Shown one piece after another: positions 1-10,688 of a DNA stretch of 35,458 nucleotides (the first letter of the stretch is position 1; the number at the start of each line of letters is the position of its first letter). A program made the translations under genes and the position numbers. Origin of the DNA: Burkholderiales bacterium (GTDB lineage: Bacteria > Pseudomonadota > Gammaproteobacteria > Burkholderiales > Eutrophovitaceae); the NCBI GenBank assembly GCA_035560005.1, contig DATMAN010000002.1, forward strand, positions 1 through 35,458, given 5' to 3'. The notes under the pieces are model-generated. The model did not search any database and had not been told where the DNA came from. It was given only the letters and a program-made list of their open reading frames with translations.

Positions 1-23
1 GCCTCGCGCCGGCAAGCCTTGGT

Positions 24-632
24 TCAGCGCAGCCCCGCCAGATAGTCGGCGAGCGCGGAAATTTCCTGGTCACTGAGCCGCGAGGCGATGCTGCGCATCA
101 TCTGGTTTTCGTCGTTGGCGCGTTCCCCCGCTCGAAACGCACGCAACTGGTTGGCGGTGTACTCGGCGTGCTGCCCGGCGATGCGCGGGTACTGCACCGG
201 GATGCCCGCGCCGTTCGGCGAGTGACATCCGGCACAGGCCGCTATCCCCTTGTCAGCGTTTCCGCCGCGGAACAGCTTGCGACCCAGCGCCACTAGGTGG
301 GCATCCTGGGCTGCGAGGCCGCGCGGCCTCTGAGCCGCATAATGCGCGGCGACGTTGCGTAGGTCTTCGTCGGACAAGGCCGTCACCATGCCCATCATGA
401 TCGGGTTGCTGCGTACGCCCGACTTGAACTCGCGCAACTGCTTGTACAGGTATTCGGGGTGCTGACCCGCCAGATTGGGATTGGCGGGAAGCGGGCTGTT
501 GCCATCGCTGCCATGACAGACTGCGCATACCTGGTTTGCGACTGCCTGGCCTCTGGCAGCATCGCCGATGGGCGCGGATGCCGCGTCGACCGGGACGAGG
601 GCAAGGACCAAAACAAGCGCGCGAAGCGACAT
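24..632 (-). CDS. Diheme cytochrome c (cytochrome c4 family), exported
   Basis: A 202-residue periplasmic electron carrier of the cytochrome c4 type. Two haem-binding motifs are visible, CAVCH at residues 36-40 and CAGCH at 133-137. They sit in two similar halves, each continuing into a conserved LAGQHPEY / IAGQHAEY segment, which is the duplicated layout of the c4 family. Residues 1-20 form a signal peptide (hydrophobic LRALVLVLALV followed by AASA). The ATG at 632 is chosen over the longer open frame because the signal peptide begins exactly there and a GGAG lies about 10 bases upstream. The c4 family passes electrons to terminal oxidases or nitrogen-oxide reductases; the partner is not in this window. 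It is divergent from engB, with 79 bases between the starts. Confidence 0.93.
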   Translation of the reverse strand: MSLRALVLVLALVPVDAASAPIGDAARGQAVANQVCAVCHGSDGNSPLPANPNLAGQHPEYLYKQLREFKSGVRSNPIMMGMVTALSDEDLRNVAAHYAAQRPRGLAAQDAHLVALGRKLFRGGNADKGIAACAGCHSPNGAGIPVQYPRIAGQHAEYTANQLRAFRAGERANDENQMMRSIASRLSDQEISALADYLAGLR

Positions 633-711
633 TGGGGGAAACTCCTGCAGCCGTGCCTTCCGGCTCAAAAAAACCGCCGCGATTCTAACCCAAGTAAACC
701 CGCTCACAGCG

Positions 712-1330
712 ATGTTCGAGAACGCACGCTTCCTGGCTTCGAGCAACACGGTATCCAGACTCCCACTTGCGATTCGGGCAGAGGTGGCATTCGTCGGCCG
801 GTCCAACAGCGGCAAGTCCAGCGCGATCAACGCGCTCACCGGCCGCAAGGCCCTCGCCAGGGTCAGCCGCACGCCCGGCCGCACCCGACAAATCAATCTC
901 TTCGAAATCGAGCCGGGCATGGCACTGGCGGATCTACCGGGATACGGCTATGCCCGTGCACCGGCTCACCTGAGAAATGGGTGGCACTCGATGGTTACCG
1001 AATACCTGCACGGCCGACCACAGTTGATCGGCCTTGTCCTCGTCATGGACGCCCGGCATCCCCTTACGCCATTGGATCGTCAGTTGCTGGAGTGGCTGCA
1101 ACCGGCCGGCAAGCCAGTTCACGCACTGCTGACCAAGTCCGATCGGCTGTCCCAGGCGGAGGCAGCGCGCGTCCTGAACTCTCTCGGGCCCAAGCTGGCA
1201 GCCTTTGATCTCCCGATATCCGCGCAGCTTTTTTCCAGCCGGACCCGGCTTGGGGTCGAAGAAGCCCGGCAGCGGATCCGGGATTGGCTGGCCTCGGGGA
1301 CGGGGCAAGCGCCAGGCATCCGTACAATGC

Positions 1331-1350
<20 letters not shown>
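712..1350 (+). CDS. engB: Ribosome biogenesis GTP-binding protein EngB/YsxC
   Basis: A 212-residue cytoplasmic TRAFAC-class GTPase needed for large ribosomal subunit assembly. The G motifs are visible in order: GRSNSGKS at residues 29-36 (G1), TPGRT near 54 (G2), DLPG at 74-77 (G3) and TKSD at 141-144 (G4). The open frame extends upstream to 568, but that part overlaps the cytochrome gene and its leader. The ATG at 712 gives MFENARFLAS, the usual N terminus of the family. The last codons (MQRKTPG, stop at 1348-1350) run into the terminator of the small RNA encoded on the opposite strand, so the C-terminal tail is shaped by that element. Core function is certain; the exact start is likely. Confidence 0.95.
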
Positions 1351-3134
<1,784 letters not shown>

Positions 3135-3140
3135 GGGCGC

Positions 3141-5465
3141 TTAATAGAGCTGGTCGCTGATCTCTTCAGCCGGTCTGCCTTCCGCTTCTGGCGTGCCCGG
3201 ATCGCTCTCCTGCTCGGGCGGAACGTTCTCGTGATAGAAGTACTCGATCATCGGATGCGCGGCATTCCGGTCGCGCAGCCCGGTCTCAGGGTTGATTGCA
3301 GCGGCGACGACCCCCTCGGGTGCAACCGGGAGCTCCTCGGGTTTGCCCTTGAGCACGGCGCGCATGTACTCGATCCAGATGGGAAGGGCTGCTACCGCAC
3401 CGGTTTCGCGATCGCCCAGAGACCTCGGGATGTCGTAGCCCATCCATACCACGGCGACCAGATGGCGCTGGAAGCCCGCGAACCAGGCGTCCATCTGATC
3501 GTTGGTGGTTCCCGTCTTGCCCGCCAGATCGACCCGTCCGAGGGCCATGGCGCGCGCCCCGGTGCCTCCCCGGATCACGTCCTGCATCATGTTAGTCATC
3601 AGAAAGGCGTTGCGCGGGTCCACCACCCTCTCCGCACCCTTGCCAGCCAGCACCGGATTGGCCTTTCCCAGCACGTTGCCCTGAGCGTCCTCGATGCGCT
3701 CGATGAAATACGGCACCACGCGGTAGCCGCCATTGGCGAATACCGCGTAACCCATGGCCAGTTCTAGCGGGGTCACCGAACCCGCGCCGAGTGCCATCGT
3801 AAGATAAGGCGGATGCTGACGCGGATCGAAACCAAAACGGGCGATGTAGTCCTGCGCGTAGTGCGGCGTGATCGCCTGCAGGATGCGAATCGATACCAGA
3901 TTCTTCGATTTGGTCAGGGCCGTGCGCATCCGGATCGGGCCATCGTACTCGCCGTCGAAATTCTTGGGCTCCCACGCTACCGACCCGGTCTCGCTGGCGT
4001 CGATGGTGATCGGTGCGTCGTTAATGATGGTCGCCGGAGTGAATCCCTTCTCCAGCGCGGCGGAATAGATGAACGGCTTAAAACTCGACCCGGGCTGGCG
4101 ACGCGCCTGGGTGGCGTGGTTGAACTTGTTGCGGCTGAAATCGAAGCCGCCGACTAGCGCACGCACCGCGCCGCTGTCGGCGTCGAGCGCCACCAAAGCG
4201 ACCTCGACCTTCGGCAGCTGGACGATGGCCCACGCACCGGCGGCATCGTTCTGCACGCGGATCAACGCGCCGCGCTTGATCCGGGTCTTGGTCGGGGCGC
4301 GATCGCCGATGTACTTGGCTGCGAACTTCAGCCCCTCGCCGGTGATCTTGACCGTTTCGCCGCCCTTGCGGTACGCGGTTACCGCTCGCGGCGAAGCCTC
4401 GAGGACGATCGCCGGATAAATGTCTTCGCTCTCCAGCTCCTCGGACAGCGCGTCTTCCAGCTGCTCTTCACTGACCTCCTTGGGCAAGTCGAAATAGCCT
4501 TCTACGCCGCGATATCCCTGGCGCTTGTCGTACTCCAGAGCACCGGCCCGAGCGGCCCGATAGGCGGCATCCTGATGCGCCTTCGACAGAGTGGTGAACA
4601 CGCGGAAGCCGCGAGAGTAGGCTTCCTCCCTGTAGGCGTCGTAGATGGCCTGGCGGACCATCTCGGCGAAATACTCGGCCTTGGTGGCAAACTGCTGGGC
4701 CTGGGCGGCCAGCACGATGGGCTCGGACTCGGCCTGCTTGAATTCGGCTGTGTCGATATAGCCCAGCTCCTGCATTCGACGCAAGACATACAGCTGCCGC
4801 TGCTTTGCGCGGCTCATGTTGACGAAGGGGTTGTAACGAGAGGGCGCTTTCGGAAGACCCGCGAGAATGGCGATCTCGCCCAGGCTCAGCTTGTCGACCG
4901 GCTTGCCGAAGTACACCTGCGAGGCGGCGCCGAATCCATAAGCCCTCTGTCCAAGGTAGATTTGATTGATGTAGACCTCGAGGATCTGATCCTTGCTGAG
5001 GTTTCGCTCGATCTTGAACGCCAGGAGCGCTTCATTGAATTTCCGGGTCAGAGTCTTCTCGGTCGAAAGAAAGAAGTTACGGGCGACCTGCATCGTGATC
5101 GTGCTTGCACCCTGGCGTGCGCTCGCCGATGCGAAGTTGGCCAGCGCCGCGCGTATCACGCCGACATAGTCTACGCCGCGGTGTTGGTAGAAGCGCTCAT
5201 CCTCGGCGGCAATCACGGCCTGGCGCAATTTCTCCGGTGTGTCGGCAATGCGAATAAACGCGCGCTTTTCATCGCCGAACTCGCCGATCAGCTCGTTTTC
5301 GATGCTGTAGATCTGCAGAGGAATTTTCGGCTGGTAGGCCGCCAGCGTTTCGACCGATGGCAGGCGCGGATACGCCACGGCTGCGGCATAGCCGGCCAGC
5401 AAACCGCCTGCAGCGAGGATTGCCCCCAAAACGCAGAGGGCGTAGAACCACCATCTGGAATACAT
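3141..5465 (-). CDS. mrcA: Penicillin-binding protein 1A (bifunctional transglycosylase/transpeptidase)
   Basis: A 774-residue inner-membrane peptidoglycan synthase. Residues 5-32 form the single membrane anchor. The GT51 transglycosylase domain follows, with AAEDERFYQHRGVD (catalytic E88), RQGASTITMQVARN (118-130) and the RKFNEALLAFKIE segment. An OB-like insert lies around 330-420. The penicillin-binding transpeptidase has all three motifs: S460-SFK463, S520-KN522 and K650-TG652. The C-terminal tail is acidic and proline-rich. Length matches class A PBP1a proteins. The gene is divergent from pilM, the arrangement seen in many gamma- and betaproteobacteria (ponA/mrcA next to pilM). No convincing ribosome binding site precedes the ATG, though a -10 is present upstream. 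Confidence 0.97.
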   Translation of the reverse strand: MYSRWWFYALCVLGAILAAGGLLAGYAAAVAYPRLPSVETLAAYQPKIPLQIYSIENELIGEFGDEKRAFIRIADTPEKLRQAVIAAEDERFYQHRGVDYVGVIRAALANFASASARQGASTITMQVARNFFLSTEKTLTRKFNEALLAFKIERNLSKDQILEVYINQIYLGQRAYGFGAASQVYFGKPVDKLSLGEIAILAGLPKAPSRYNPFVNMSRAKQRQLYVLRRMQELGYIDTAEFKQAESEPIVLAAQAQQFATKAEYFAEMVRQAIYDAYREEAYSRGFRVFTTLSKAHQDAAYRAARAGALEYDKRQGYRGVEGYFDLPKEVSEEQLEDALSEELESEDIYPAIVLEASPRAVTAYRKGGETVKITGEGLKFAAKYIGDRAPTKTRIKRGALIRVQNDAAGAWAIVQLPKVEVALVALDADSGAVRALVGGFDFSRNKFNHATQARRQPGSSFKPFIYSAALEKGFTPATIINDAPITIDASETGSVAWEPKNFDGEYDGPIRMRTALTKSKNLVSIRILQAITPHYAQDYIARFGFDPRQHPPYLTMALGAGSVTPLELAMGYAVFANGGYRVVPYFIERIEDAQGNVLGKANPVLAGKGAERVVDPRNAFLMTNMMQDVIRGGTGARAMALGRVDLAGKTGTTNDQMDAWFAGFQRHLVAVVWMGYDIPRSLGDRETGAVAALPIWIEYMRAVLKGKPEELPVAPEGVVAAAINPETGLRDRNAAHPMIEYFYHENVPPEQESDPGTPEAEGRPAEEISDQLY

Positions 5466-5504
5466 CCGGCGCGGGAAGGGGAATAAGAGGAGAGTTACTG
5501 GCGC

Positions 5505-5510
5505 ATTATA
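5505..5510 (-). promoter_or_regulatory. Candidate -10 element for mrcA
   Basis: The minus strand reads TATAAT here, which would place a transcript start about 33 bases before the mrcA ATG. No recognisable -35 hexamer lies 16-18 bases upstream (CTCCTC is found there), so another factor or a weak promoter must be assumed. Confidence 0.45.
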
Positions 5511-5557
5511 AATGGGTCGCCGCTGACGAGGAGGGCCTCTAGAGCTTTTTGCTTTAC

Positions 5558-5586
5558 TTGCAATAGTCTTGCTGCTAGCATTTAAT
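5558..5586 (+). promoter_or_regulatory. Candidate sigma-70 promoter for pilMNOPQ
   Basis: TTGCAA at 5558-5563 and TTTAAT at 5581-5586 are separated by exactly 17 bases, in the AT-richest part of the 152-base mrcA/pilM intergenic region. The expected start near 5593 leaves a leader of about 25 bases before the pilM ATG. Confidence 0.55.
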
Positions 5587-5617
5587 GTAGTTTGTTCATA
5601 TTGCGCCTAACCGGCCA

Positions 5618-6724
5618 ATGCTCAAAGGAAAATTTGAGTTCGATACAGACTTCCTTGGTGCGCTCCTGAAGCCCAAGGCCCCGCCGCTGATCGGGGTGGA
5701 TATCAGCTCCTCTTCGGTGAAGATGGTCGAGTTGGGTGGACCGGGTCACGGGCGCTACCGCCTGGAACGGTACACGATAGAGCCGCTCCCGAAGGACGCC
5801 GTGGTCGACGGTAACATCATGAACCTGGAGCAGGTCGGTGATGCTGTGCGCCGCGGCTGGAAGCGAATGGGCACTCGCATCAAAAACCTCGCCATGGCCT
5901 TGCCATCGGCAGCGGTGATCACGAAGAAGATCGTGGTCCCTGCTGGGCAGACCGAGGATCAGCTCGAAGCCCAGGTCGAAACGGAGGCGAATCAGTACAT
6001 CCCCTTCGCGCTCGAGGAAGTCAATCTCGATTTCCAGATTTTGGGCCCGGCTCCCAATAGTCCCGAGGATATCGAAGTCCTGATCGCCGCTTCGCGCAAG
6101 GAGAAGGTCGAAGATCGGGTCGCAGTCGCCGAATCGGTTGGTCTAAAGGCAGTGGTGATGGATATCGACTCGTTCGCGGCCCAGAACGCGTTCGAACTGA
6201 TCGCGAAGCAGCTGCCCGACGGTGGATTGGATCAGACCATCGCCCTGGTGGACGTGGGCGCGTCGATGATGAACGTCAACGTTCTGCGCAACAATCAGTC
6301 AGTGTACGTGCGCGAACAGCCCTTCGGCGGCAACCAGCTCACGCAGGACATCATGCGCCACTACAACTTGTCCGCAGAGGAAGCAGAAGCGGCGAAGCGC
6401 GGTGGCGGACTGCCTGACACTTTTGAAGGCGAAGTGCTCGCCCCGTTCATGGATACCCTGGCGCTGGAAGTCGTGCGGGCGCTGCAGTTCTTCTTCACCT
6501 CCACTCAGTTCAACCAGGTGCACCACATCTTCCTGTCCGGTGGTACCGCCAGCATTCCGGGCCTGGCCCAGGTGGTGAGCGAGCGCACCCAGATCAACAC
6601 GGTTGTGGCCAATCCCTTCGTCGGCATGGAAATCGCCTCCAAGATTCGTCAGCCCCAGCTTGGCATAGACGCTCCGGCCCTGCTCGTTGCTTGCGGGCTG
6701 GCGCTGAGGAGGTTCGACGCGTGA
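5618..6724 (+). CDS. pilM: Type IV pilus assembly protein PilM
   Basis: A 368-residue cytoplasmic actin-like ATPase. PilM binds the N-terminal tail of PilN and links the inner-membrane alignment complex (PilN-PilO-PilP) to the cytoplasmic part of the type IV pilus machine. Visible family features: phosphate-1-like GVDISSSSVKMVEL near residues 26-39, a second nucleotide-binding segment ALVDVGASMMNVNVL near 208-222, and the LSGGTASIPGL adenosine motif near 306-316. First gene of the pilMNOPQ operon. The stop overlaps the GTG start of pilN (GTGA). The ATG at 5618 has no clear Shine-Dalgarno sequence, but no other start fits the family N terminus. Confidence 0.97.
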   Translation: MLKGKFEFDTDFLGALLKPKAPPLIGVDISSSSVKMVELGGPGHGRYRLERYTIEPLPKDAVVDGNIMNLEQVGDAVRRGWKRMGTRIKNLAMALPSAAVITKKIVVPAGQTEDQLEAQVETEANQYIPFALEEVNLDFQILGPAPNSPEDIEVLIAASRKEKVEDRVAVAESVGLKAVVMDIDSFAAQNAFELIAKQLPDGGLDQTIALVDVGASMMNVNVLRNNQSVYVREQPFGGNQLTQDIMRHYNLSAEEAEAAKRGGGLPDTFEGEVLAPFMDTLALEVVRALQFFFTSTQFNQVHHIFLSGGTASIPGLAQVVSERTQINTVVANPFVGMEIASKIRQPQLGIDAPALLVACGLALRRFDA

Positions 6725-7338
6725 TTCCGATTAACCTACTTCCGCACCGGGCTGAGCGGCGCAAGGCGCAGCAGCGCCAGTTCGTCGTGCTGGTCAGCCT
6801 CGTGGCACTTCTCGGCGGCCTGGTCTGGTTCTCCGGACATCAGTTCTTCCAAGGCCGGATCGAGAACCAGGAGCGCCGCAATCAGTTCCTGGAGACCAGA
6901 ATTGCCGAGCTCGACAAGCAGATCGACGAGATCAAGAAGCTGAAGGAACAGACACAGGCCTTGCTCGCCAGGAAACGGGTCGTCGAGTCATTACAGACGA
7001 ACCGTACCGAAAGCGTCCGGTTGCTCGACCAGCTCGTGCGGCAGCTTCCGGAGGGGGTGTATCTGAAGTCGATCAAGCAGACCGGCGCGAGGGTAAACGT
7101 CATCGGCTACGCGACCTCGAACGCCCGGGTCTCGACGCTCATGCGCAATTTCGAGGCCTCGCCTTGGCTGGAAGCTCCGCAACTGGTCGAGATCAAGGCG
7201 TCCAAAGTCGGCGATCAGACGCTGAACGAGTTCAACCTGTTCGTCTCGATCAGCCGCCCGAAGGAGCAGACCACCCCCGCGCAGTCCCGTCCCGCGGCCG
7301 CGCCGGCCAATCCGGCGGCGGCTCAACCAAAGGCCTGA
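6721..7338 (+). CDS. pilN: Type IV pilus assembly protein PilN
   Basis: A 205-residue inner-membrane protein. It opens with the conserved PilM-binding sequence IPINLLPHRAERRK (residues 2-15), followed by one membrane segment (about 22-40), a coiled coil (about 45-95, rich in Glu, Lys and Gln), and a periplasmic ferredoxin-like domain that pairs with PilO. The family motif INLLPHR fixes the start as the GTG at 6721, which overlaps the pilM stop by four bases; a longer frame from 6691 is not supported. The C terminus is a proline/alanine-rich tail. Confidence 0.96.
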   Translation: MIPINLLPHRAERRKAQQRQFVVLVSLVALLGGLVWFSGHQFFQGRIENQERRNQFLETRIAELDKQIDEIKKLKEQTQALLARKRVVESLQTNRTESVRLLDQLVRQLPEGVYLKSIKQTGARVNVIGYATSNARVSTLMRNFEASPWLEAPQLVEIKASKVGDQTLNEFNLFVSISRPKEQTTPAQSRPAAAPANPAAAQPKA

Positions 7339-7343
7339 CCCTC

Positions 7344-7970
7344 ATGACGCTTGACGATATCCGCAGACTCAATCCGCGAGACATCGGTTCATGGCCGGTG
7401 CTGCCGAAGCTGACGGTGCTGTTTCTGTTCTTTGTTGTGATGGTTTTTGGCAGTTTCTGGTTCGACTGGCGCAACCAGCTGACCCTGCTGGACAGCCTCA
7501 GGCAGAAAGAACAGGAACTGCGTACCGTGTTCCTGGACAAGCAGAAGCAGGCCGTCAATCTGGAAGCATATCGCCAGCAGCTCGCCACGATCGAGGAAGA
7601 GTTCGGAGAGATGTTGAAACAGCTGCCAAACAAGTCCGAGATGGAAGCATTGCTGACGGACATCAACCAGGCGGGATTGGGGCGCGGACTGCAATTCCAG
7701 CTGTTCCGCCCAGCCCCGGCGGAGACGAAGTCGGAGTTCTATGCGGAGCTGCCCATTACGATCAAGCTCACCGGTACTTATCATGACATGGGGGCCTTCG
7801 CCAGCGACATTTCGCAGCTTCCTCGCATCGTGACGCTGAACGATATCTCGCTGTCGGCAGACAAGGATGGCTTGCTGACCATGGATGCGATTGCCCGCAC
7901 GTATCGCTATCTGGATGAAGCCGAGGTGGCGGCACAGCGCAAGGCTGCGCGAGCGGGCCAACAAAGGTAA
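7344..7970 (+). CDS. pilO: Type IV pilus assembly protein PilO
   Basis: A 208-residue bitopic inner-membrane protein that dimerises with PilN and contacts PilP. A short cytoplasmic N terminus containing LDDIRRLNPRDIGSWP (typical of PilO) is followed by one membrane segment (about 23-42), a coiled coil (about 45-100) and a periplasmic ferredoxin-like domain. The ATG at 7344 lies 5 bases after the pilN stop, and the frame upstream of it is only overlap with pilN. Its stop TAA is in frame with the next gene, pilP. Confidence 0.95.
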   Translation: MTLDDIRRLNPRDIGSWPVLPKLTVLFLFFVVMVFGSFWFDWRNQLTLLDSLRQKEQELRTVFLDKQKQAVNLEAYRQQLATIEEEFGEMLKQLPNKSEMEALLTDINQAGLGRGLQFQLFRPAPAETKSEFYAELPITIKLTGTYHDMGAFASDISQLPRIVTLNDISLSADKDGLLTMDAIARTYRYLDEAEVAAQRKAARAGQQR

Positions 7971-7985
7971 ACGTCCGAGGGCGCG

Positions 7986-8504
7986 TTGAAGTACGCTGTC
8001 TATTTCGTCTTTGTCCTCTCCTGCGCGACGCTCTCCGGTTGCGGAAGCGGCGAGTTCGAGGACCTGGAGCGTTTTGTCGAGGAATCGAAACAGGGGCTGC
8101 GCGGGCGGGTGGAGCCGCTTCCCGAACTCAAGCAGTTCGAGCCGTTCGCCTACAACGCCTTCGAGCTGCCGGATCCGTTCAAACCGCGCAAGCTCGAGTC
8201 GGTTGAGCTGGTCGGCGGTGGACCCGTTCCGGACGTGAACCGGCGCAAGGAAGCACTGGAGGCGTTTCCGCTGGAGAGCCTGAAAATGGTCGGCACGATC
8301 GAAAGCCGGCAGGTTCGCTTTGCACTGATCATGACGCCGGACAACAATCTCTACAGGGTCAAAGTCGGCAACTACATGGGACAGAACTTCGGAGTCGTGA
8401 CGGCTGTGAGCGAGACCGGCGTTACCTTGAGGGAGGTCATCCAGGATCCTGCGAGCGGCGGCTGGAGCGAGCGAACCAGCAGCTTGCAACTGCTGGAGCA
8501 GTGA
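7986..8504 (+). CDS. pilP: Type IV pilus assembly lipoprotein PilP
   Basis: A 172-residue inner-membrane lipoprotein that couples the PilN/PilO complex to the PilQ secretin. Residues 1-18 form a lipoprotein signal with lipobox LSGC and lipidated Cys19. The following extended region (ELKQFEPFAYNAFELPDPFKP) is a family hallmark, and the C-terminal beta domain contains MVGTIE and the VKVGNYMGQNFGVV segment. The start is a TTG at 7986: the same frame has the pilO stop just upstream, no ATG or GTG lies in between, and GAGGG lies 4-8 bases before it. TTG may lower PilP yield relative to its neighbours. Confidence 0.94.
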   Translation: MKYAVYFVFVLSCATLSGCGSGEFEDLERFVEESKQGLRGRVEPLPELKQFEPFAYNAFELPDPFKPRKLESVELVGGGPVPDVNRRKEALEAFPLESLKMVGTIESRQVRFALIMTPDNNLYRVKVGNYMGQNFGVVTAVSETGVTLREVIQDPASGGWSERTSSLQLLEQ

Positions 8505-8515
8505 GGAGCTAGATC

Positions 8516-10621
8516 ATGCGAGATTTGCGCGAGTATCTCCGATGGATGGCCGCCGTTGCGGTCATCGTATGGCCGGGACTGGCCGTCGGGCAGAACGGGA
8601 ATGTCCTGGAGGGGCTCGACGTGTCGACCCAGCCAGGCAAGGTGATTGTCAGGCTCGCGCTCAAACAGCCGCTGCCCAATCCACCCGCGGGCTTTACCCT
8701 GAACAATCCGCCGCGAATTGCCATCGACCTTCCGAGCACCAGCAACGGGCTCGGGCGCAACTCCCAGGACGTCAATCAGGGCGAGCTGAAGACTATCCGG
8801 CTCGGCCAAGCTGGCGGTCGCACGCGCGTAGTCTTCAACCTGTCCAGGGTGGTCGCCTACGACGCGCAACTGGAGGGTAACTCCGTCGTCGTGACGCTGC
8901 ACAGCGCTGCCGACGCTGCCCAGGCCAAGACCGAAGAGCCCGTCCACTTCGCCCAGGCCAAGTCCGATGGCCCTGCACATGCGATTCGGGACGTCGATTT
9001 TCGCCGCGGCAGGAACGGCGAAGCGCAAGTCGTCATCGACCTGTCGGACAGCACCACCGGAATCGATCTGCGGCAACAGGGACGCAACATCATTGTGGAT
9101 TTTCTTCAGACCGAGCTGCCGCCTGCGCTCGAGCGCCGCTACGACGTGACCGATTTCGGCACACCGGTGGACTTTTTCGATCTGCAGACTGCTGCGGGCA
9201 ATGCGCGGCTCACCATCGCTCCGAAAGGTCGCTGGGAACAGGCGGCCTATCAGGCCGACAACCGCTTCATCATCGAGGTGAAGCCGGTGACCGAAGATGC
9301 GCGCGCGGCCGCCGCCAAAGGTCAATACACCGGCGAGAAGCTGTCATTGAACTTCCAGAACATCGAGGTGCGCGCGGTGCTGCAGGTGCTGGCCGACTTC
9401 ACCGGGCTCAACATCATTACCAGTGACACCGTGACCGGCAATCTCACGCTGCGTCTGAAGGATGTGCCCTGGGATCAGGCGCTCGACATCATCCTGACGG
9501 CCAAGGGCCTGGACATGCGCAAGACGGGGAACGTGGTCTGGATCGCCCCGCGCGATGAGCTGGCCGCCAAGGAGAAGCTGGCGCTGGAGGCGCAGCAGCA
9601 GATATCGGACCTGGAGCCGGTACGCACCGAGAGCTTTCAGCTCAACTATCAGCGGGCCGAAGATCTGCAGAAGCTGATTACCGACCCGAACCAGAAGATT
9701 CTTTCCAAGCGCGGCAGCGCGGTCGTCGACGCGAGAACCAACACCATCTTCATTCAGGACATCGAGTCGAAGCTCGACGAGGTGAGGGCATTGATCAAGC
9801 AGATCGACGTGCCCGTGCGCCAGGTCATGATCGAAGCGCGGGTCGTGGAGGCGAGCGACACGTTCAGCAAGAACATCGGCGTGCGGCTGGGCGTGCATGA
9901 CCAGACCGGAAGAGGAGGCAGAACGGGGATCGGCGATACTCGCCTGACAGGGGGCGGAAGCATCCGCGACACGGGCTTCCATTCCGGACAAAGTTCCTCC
10001 ACGCCGGACTTCATCGCGGATGCGATGTCGGTGAACATGCCCGCGCCGGGCATTGGCGGGGTGAACCCGGGGCAGTTTTCGCTGATTCTGATGAATAGCG
10101 CCGCGAGCAAGTTTCTGAACATGGAGATCACGGCGTTGCAAGCCGACGGCGAAGGAAAGATCGTCTCGAGCCCCAGGGTCATCACGGCCGACAACGTCGA
10201 AGCCACCATCGAACAGGGCACGGAGATCCCGTACCAGCAGGCGACCAGCAGCGGCGCGACCAGCGTTTCCTTCCGCAAGGCGACATTGAGCCTGAAGGTA
10301 AAGCCGCAGATCACGCCGGACGACAACATCATCATGAAGCTCGACGTGCACAAGGACAGCGTCGGGCAGAACACCGCTGCGGGACCGTCGATCGACACCA
10401 AGCAGGTGGTCACCGAAGTGCTGGTCGAAAACGGTGGCACGGTGGGCATCGGCGGCATTTACACGCAGGAAGAGCAAAATACCGTGACGAAGGTGCCCGT
10501 GCTCGGAGATGTCCCGCTCCTCGGGCGGTTTTTCCGCCAGAACCTCAAGCGCAACGACAAGCGCGAGCTGCTGATCTTCGTCACGCCCAGGATCCTCACC
10601 GAGAAAGTCACCGTGCGCTGA
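8516..10621 (+). CDS. pilQ: Type IV pilus secretin PilQ
   Basis: A 701-residue outer-membrane secretin that forms the pilus exit pore. A signal peptide occupies about residues 1-25. Two AMIN-type peptidoglycan-binding domains follow (about 30-130 and 145-255), then the STN/N0 domain (LSLNFQNIEVRAVLQVLADFTG starts near 275), an N1 secretin domain (about 365-435) and the C-terminal secretin core with VPVLGDVPLLGRFFR near 660 and a terminal ELLIFVTPRIL. A glycine-rich linker (about 455-490) follows the VEASDTFSKNIGV segment. It starts 11 bases after pilP with GAGGAG as ribosome binding site. It closes the pilus operon, followed by a terminator. Confidence 0.97.
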   Translation: MRDLREYLRWMAAVAVIVWPGLAVGQNGNVLEGLDVSTQPGKVIVRLALKQPLPNPPAGFTLNNPPRIAIDLPSTSNGLGRNSQDVNQGELKTIRLGQAGGRTRVVFNLSRVVAYDAQLEGNSVVVTLHSAADAAQAKTEEPVHFAQAKSDGPAHAIRDVDFRRGRNGEAQVVIDLSDSTTGIDLRQQGRNIIVDFLQTELPPALERRYDVTDFGTPVDFFDLQTAAGNARLTIAPKGRWEQAAYQADNRFIIEVKPVTEDARAAAAKGQYTGEKLSLNFQNIEVRAVLQVLADFTGLNIITSDTVTGNLTLRLKDVPWDQALDIILTAKGLDMRKTGNVVWIAPRDELAAKEKLALEAQQQISDLEPVRTESFQLNYQRAEDLQKLITDPNQKILSKRGSAVVDARTNTIFIQDIESKLDEVRALIKQIDVPVRQVMIEARVVEASDTFSKNIGVRLGVHDQTGRGGRTGIGDTRLTGGGSIRDTGFHSGQSSSTPDFIADAMSVNMPAPGIGGVNPGQFSLILMNSAASKFLNMEITALQADGEGKIVSSPRVITADNVEATIEQGTEIPYQQATSSGATSVSFRKATLSLKVKPQITPDDNIIMKLDVHKDSVGQNTAAGPSIDTKQVVTEVLVENGGTVGIGGIYTQEEQNTVTKVPVLGDVPLLGRFFRQNLKRNDKRELLIFVTPRILTEKVTVR

Positions 10622-10640
10622 CCGGCGCAACTTCACCTCG

Positions 10641-10673
10641 ACGGCCTGTTCCCTCCGAGGGCAGGCCGTTTTT
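10641..10673 (+). terminator. Rho-independent terminator after pilQ
   Basis: Arms ACGGCCTG (10641-10648) and CAGGCCGT (10662-10669) are perfectly complementary. An inner CCCT/AGGG stem with a CCG loop can extend the hairpin. The run TTTTT lies at 10669-10673. This separates the pilus operon from aroK. Confidence 0.88.
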
Positions 10674-10676
10674 CGT

Positions 10677-10682
10677 TAGAAT
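10677..10682 (+). promoter_or_regulatory. Candidate -10 element for aroK
   Basis: TAGAAT lies directly behind the pilQ terminator and only six bases before the aroK ATG at 10689. A start at the usual distance would fall on or next to the ATG and give a leaderless message. No -35 hexamer is seen at 16-18 bases spacing, so confidence is modest. Confidence 0.4.
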
Positions 10683-10688
10683 CGGTCC

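Noticed and set aside
459..711. Open frames running from 459 and 568 into engB.
   Set aside because: They overlap the cytochrome c gene and its leader, and the translated extension is not EngB-like; the family N terminus begins at 712.
9344..10636. A 430-codon minus-strand frame opposite pilQ.
   Set aside because: Antisense to a certain secretin gene; composition typical of a reverse-strand shadow.
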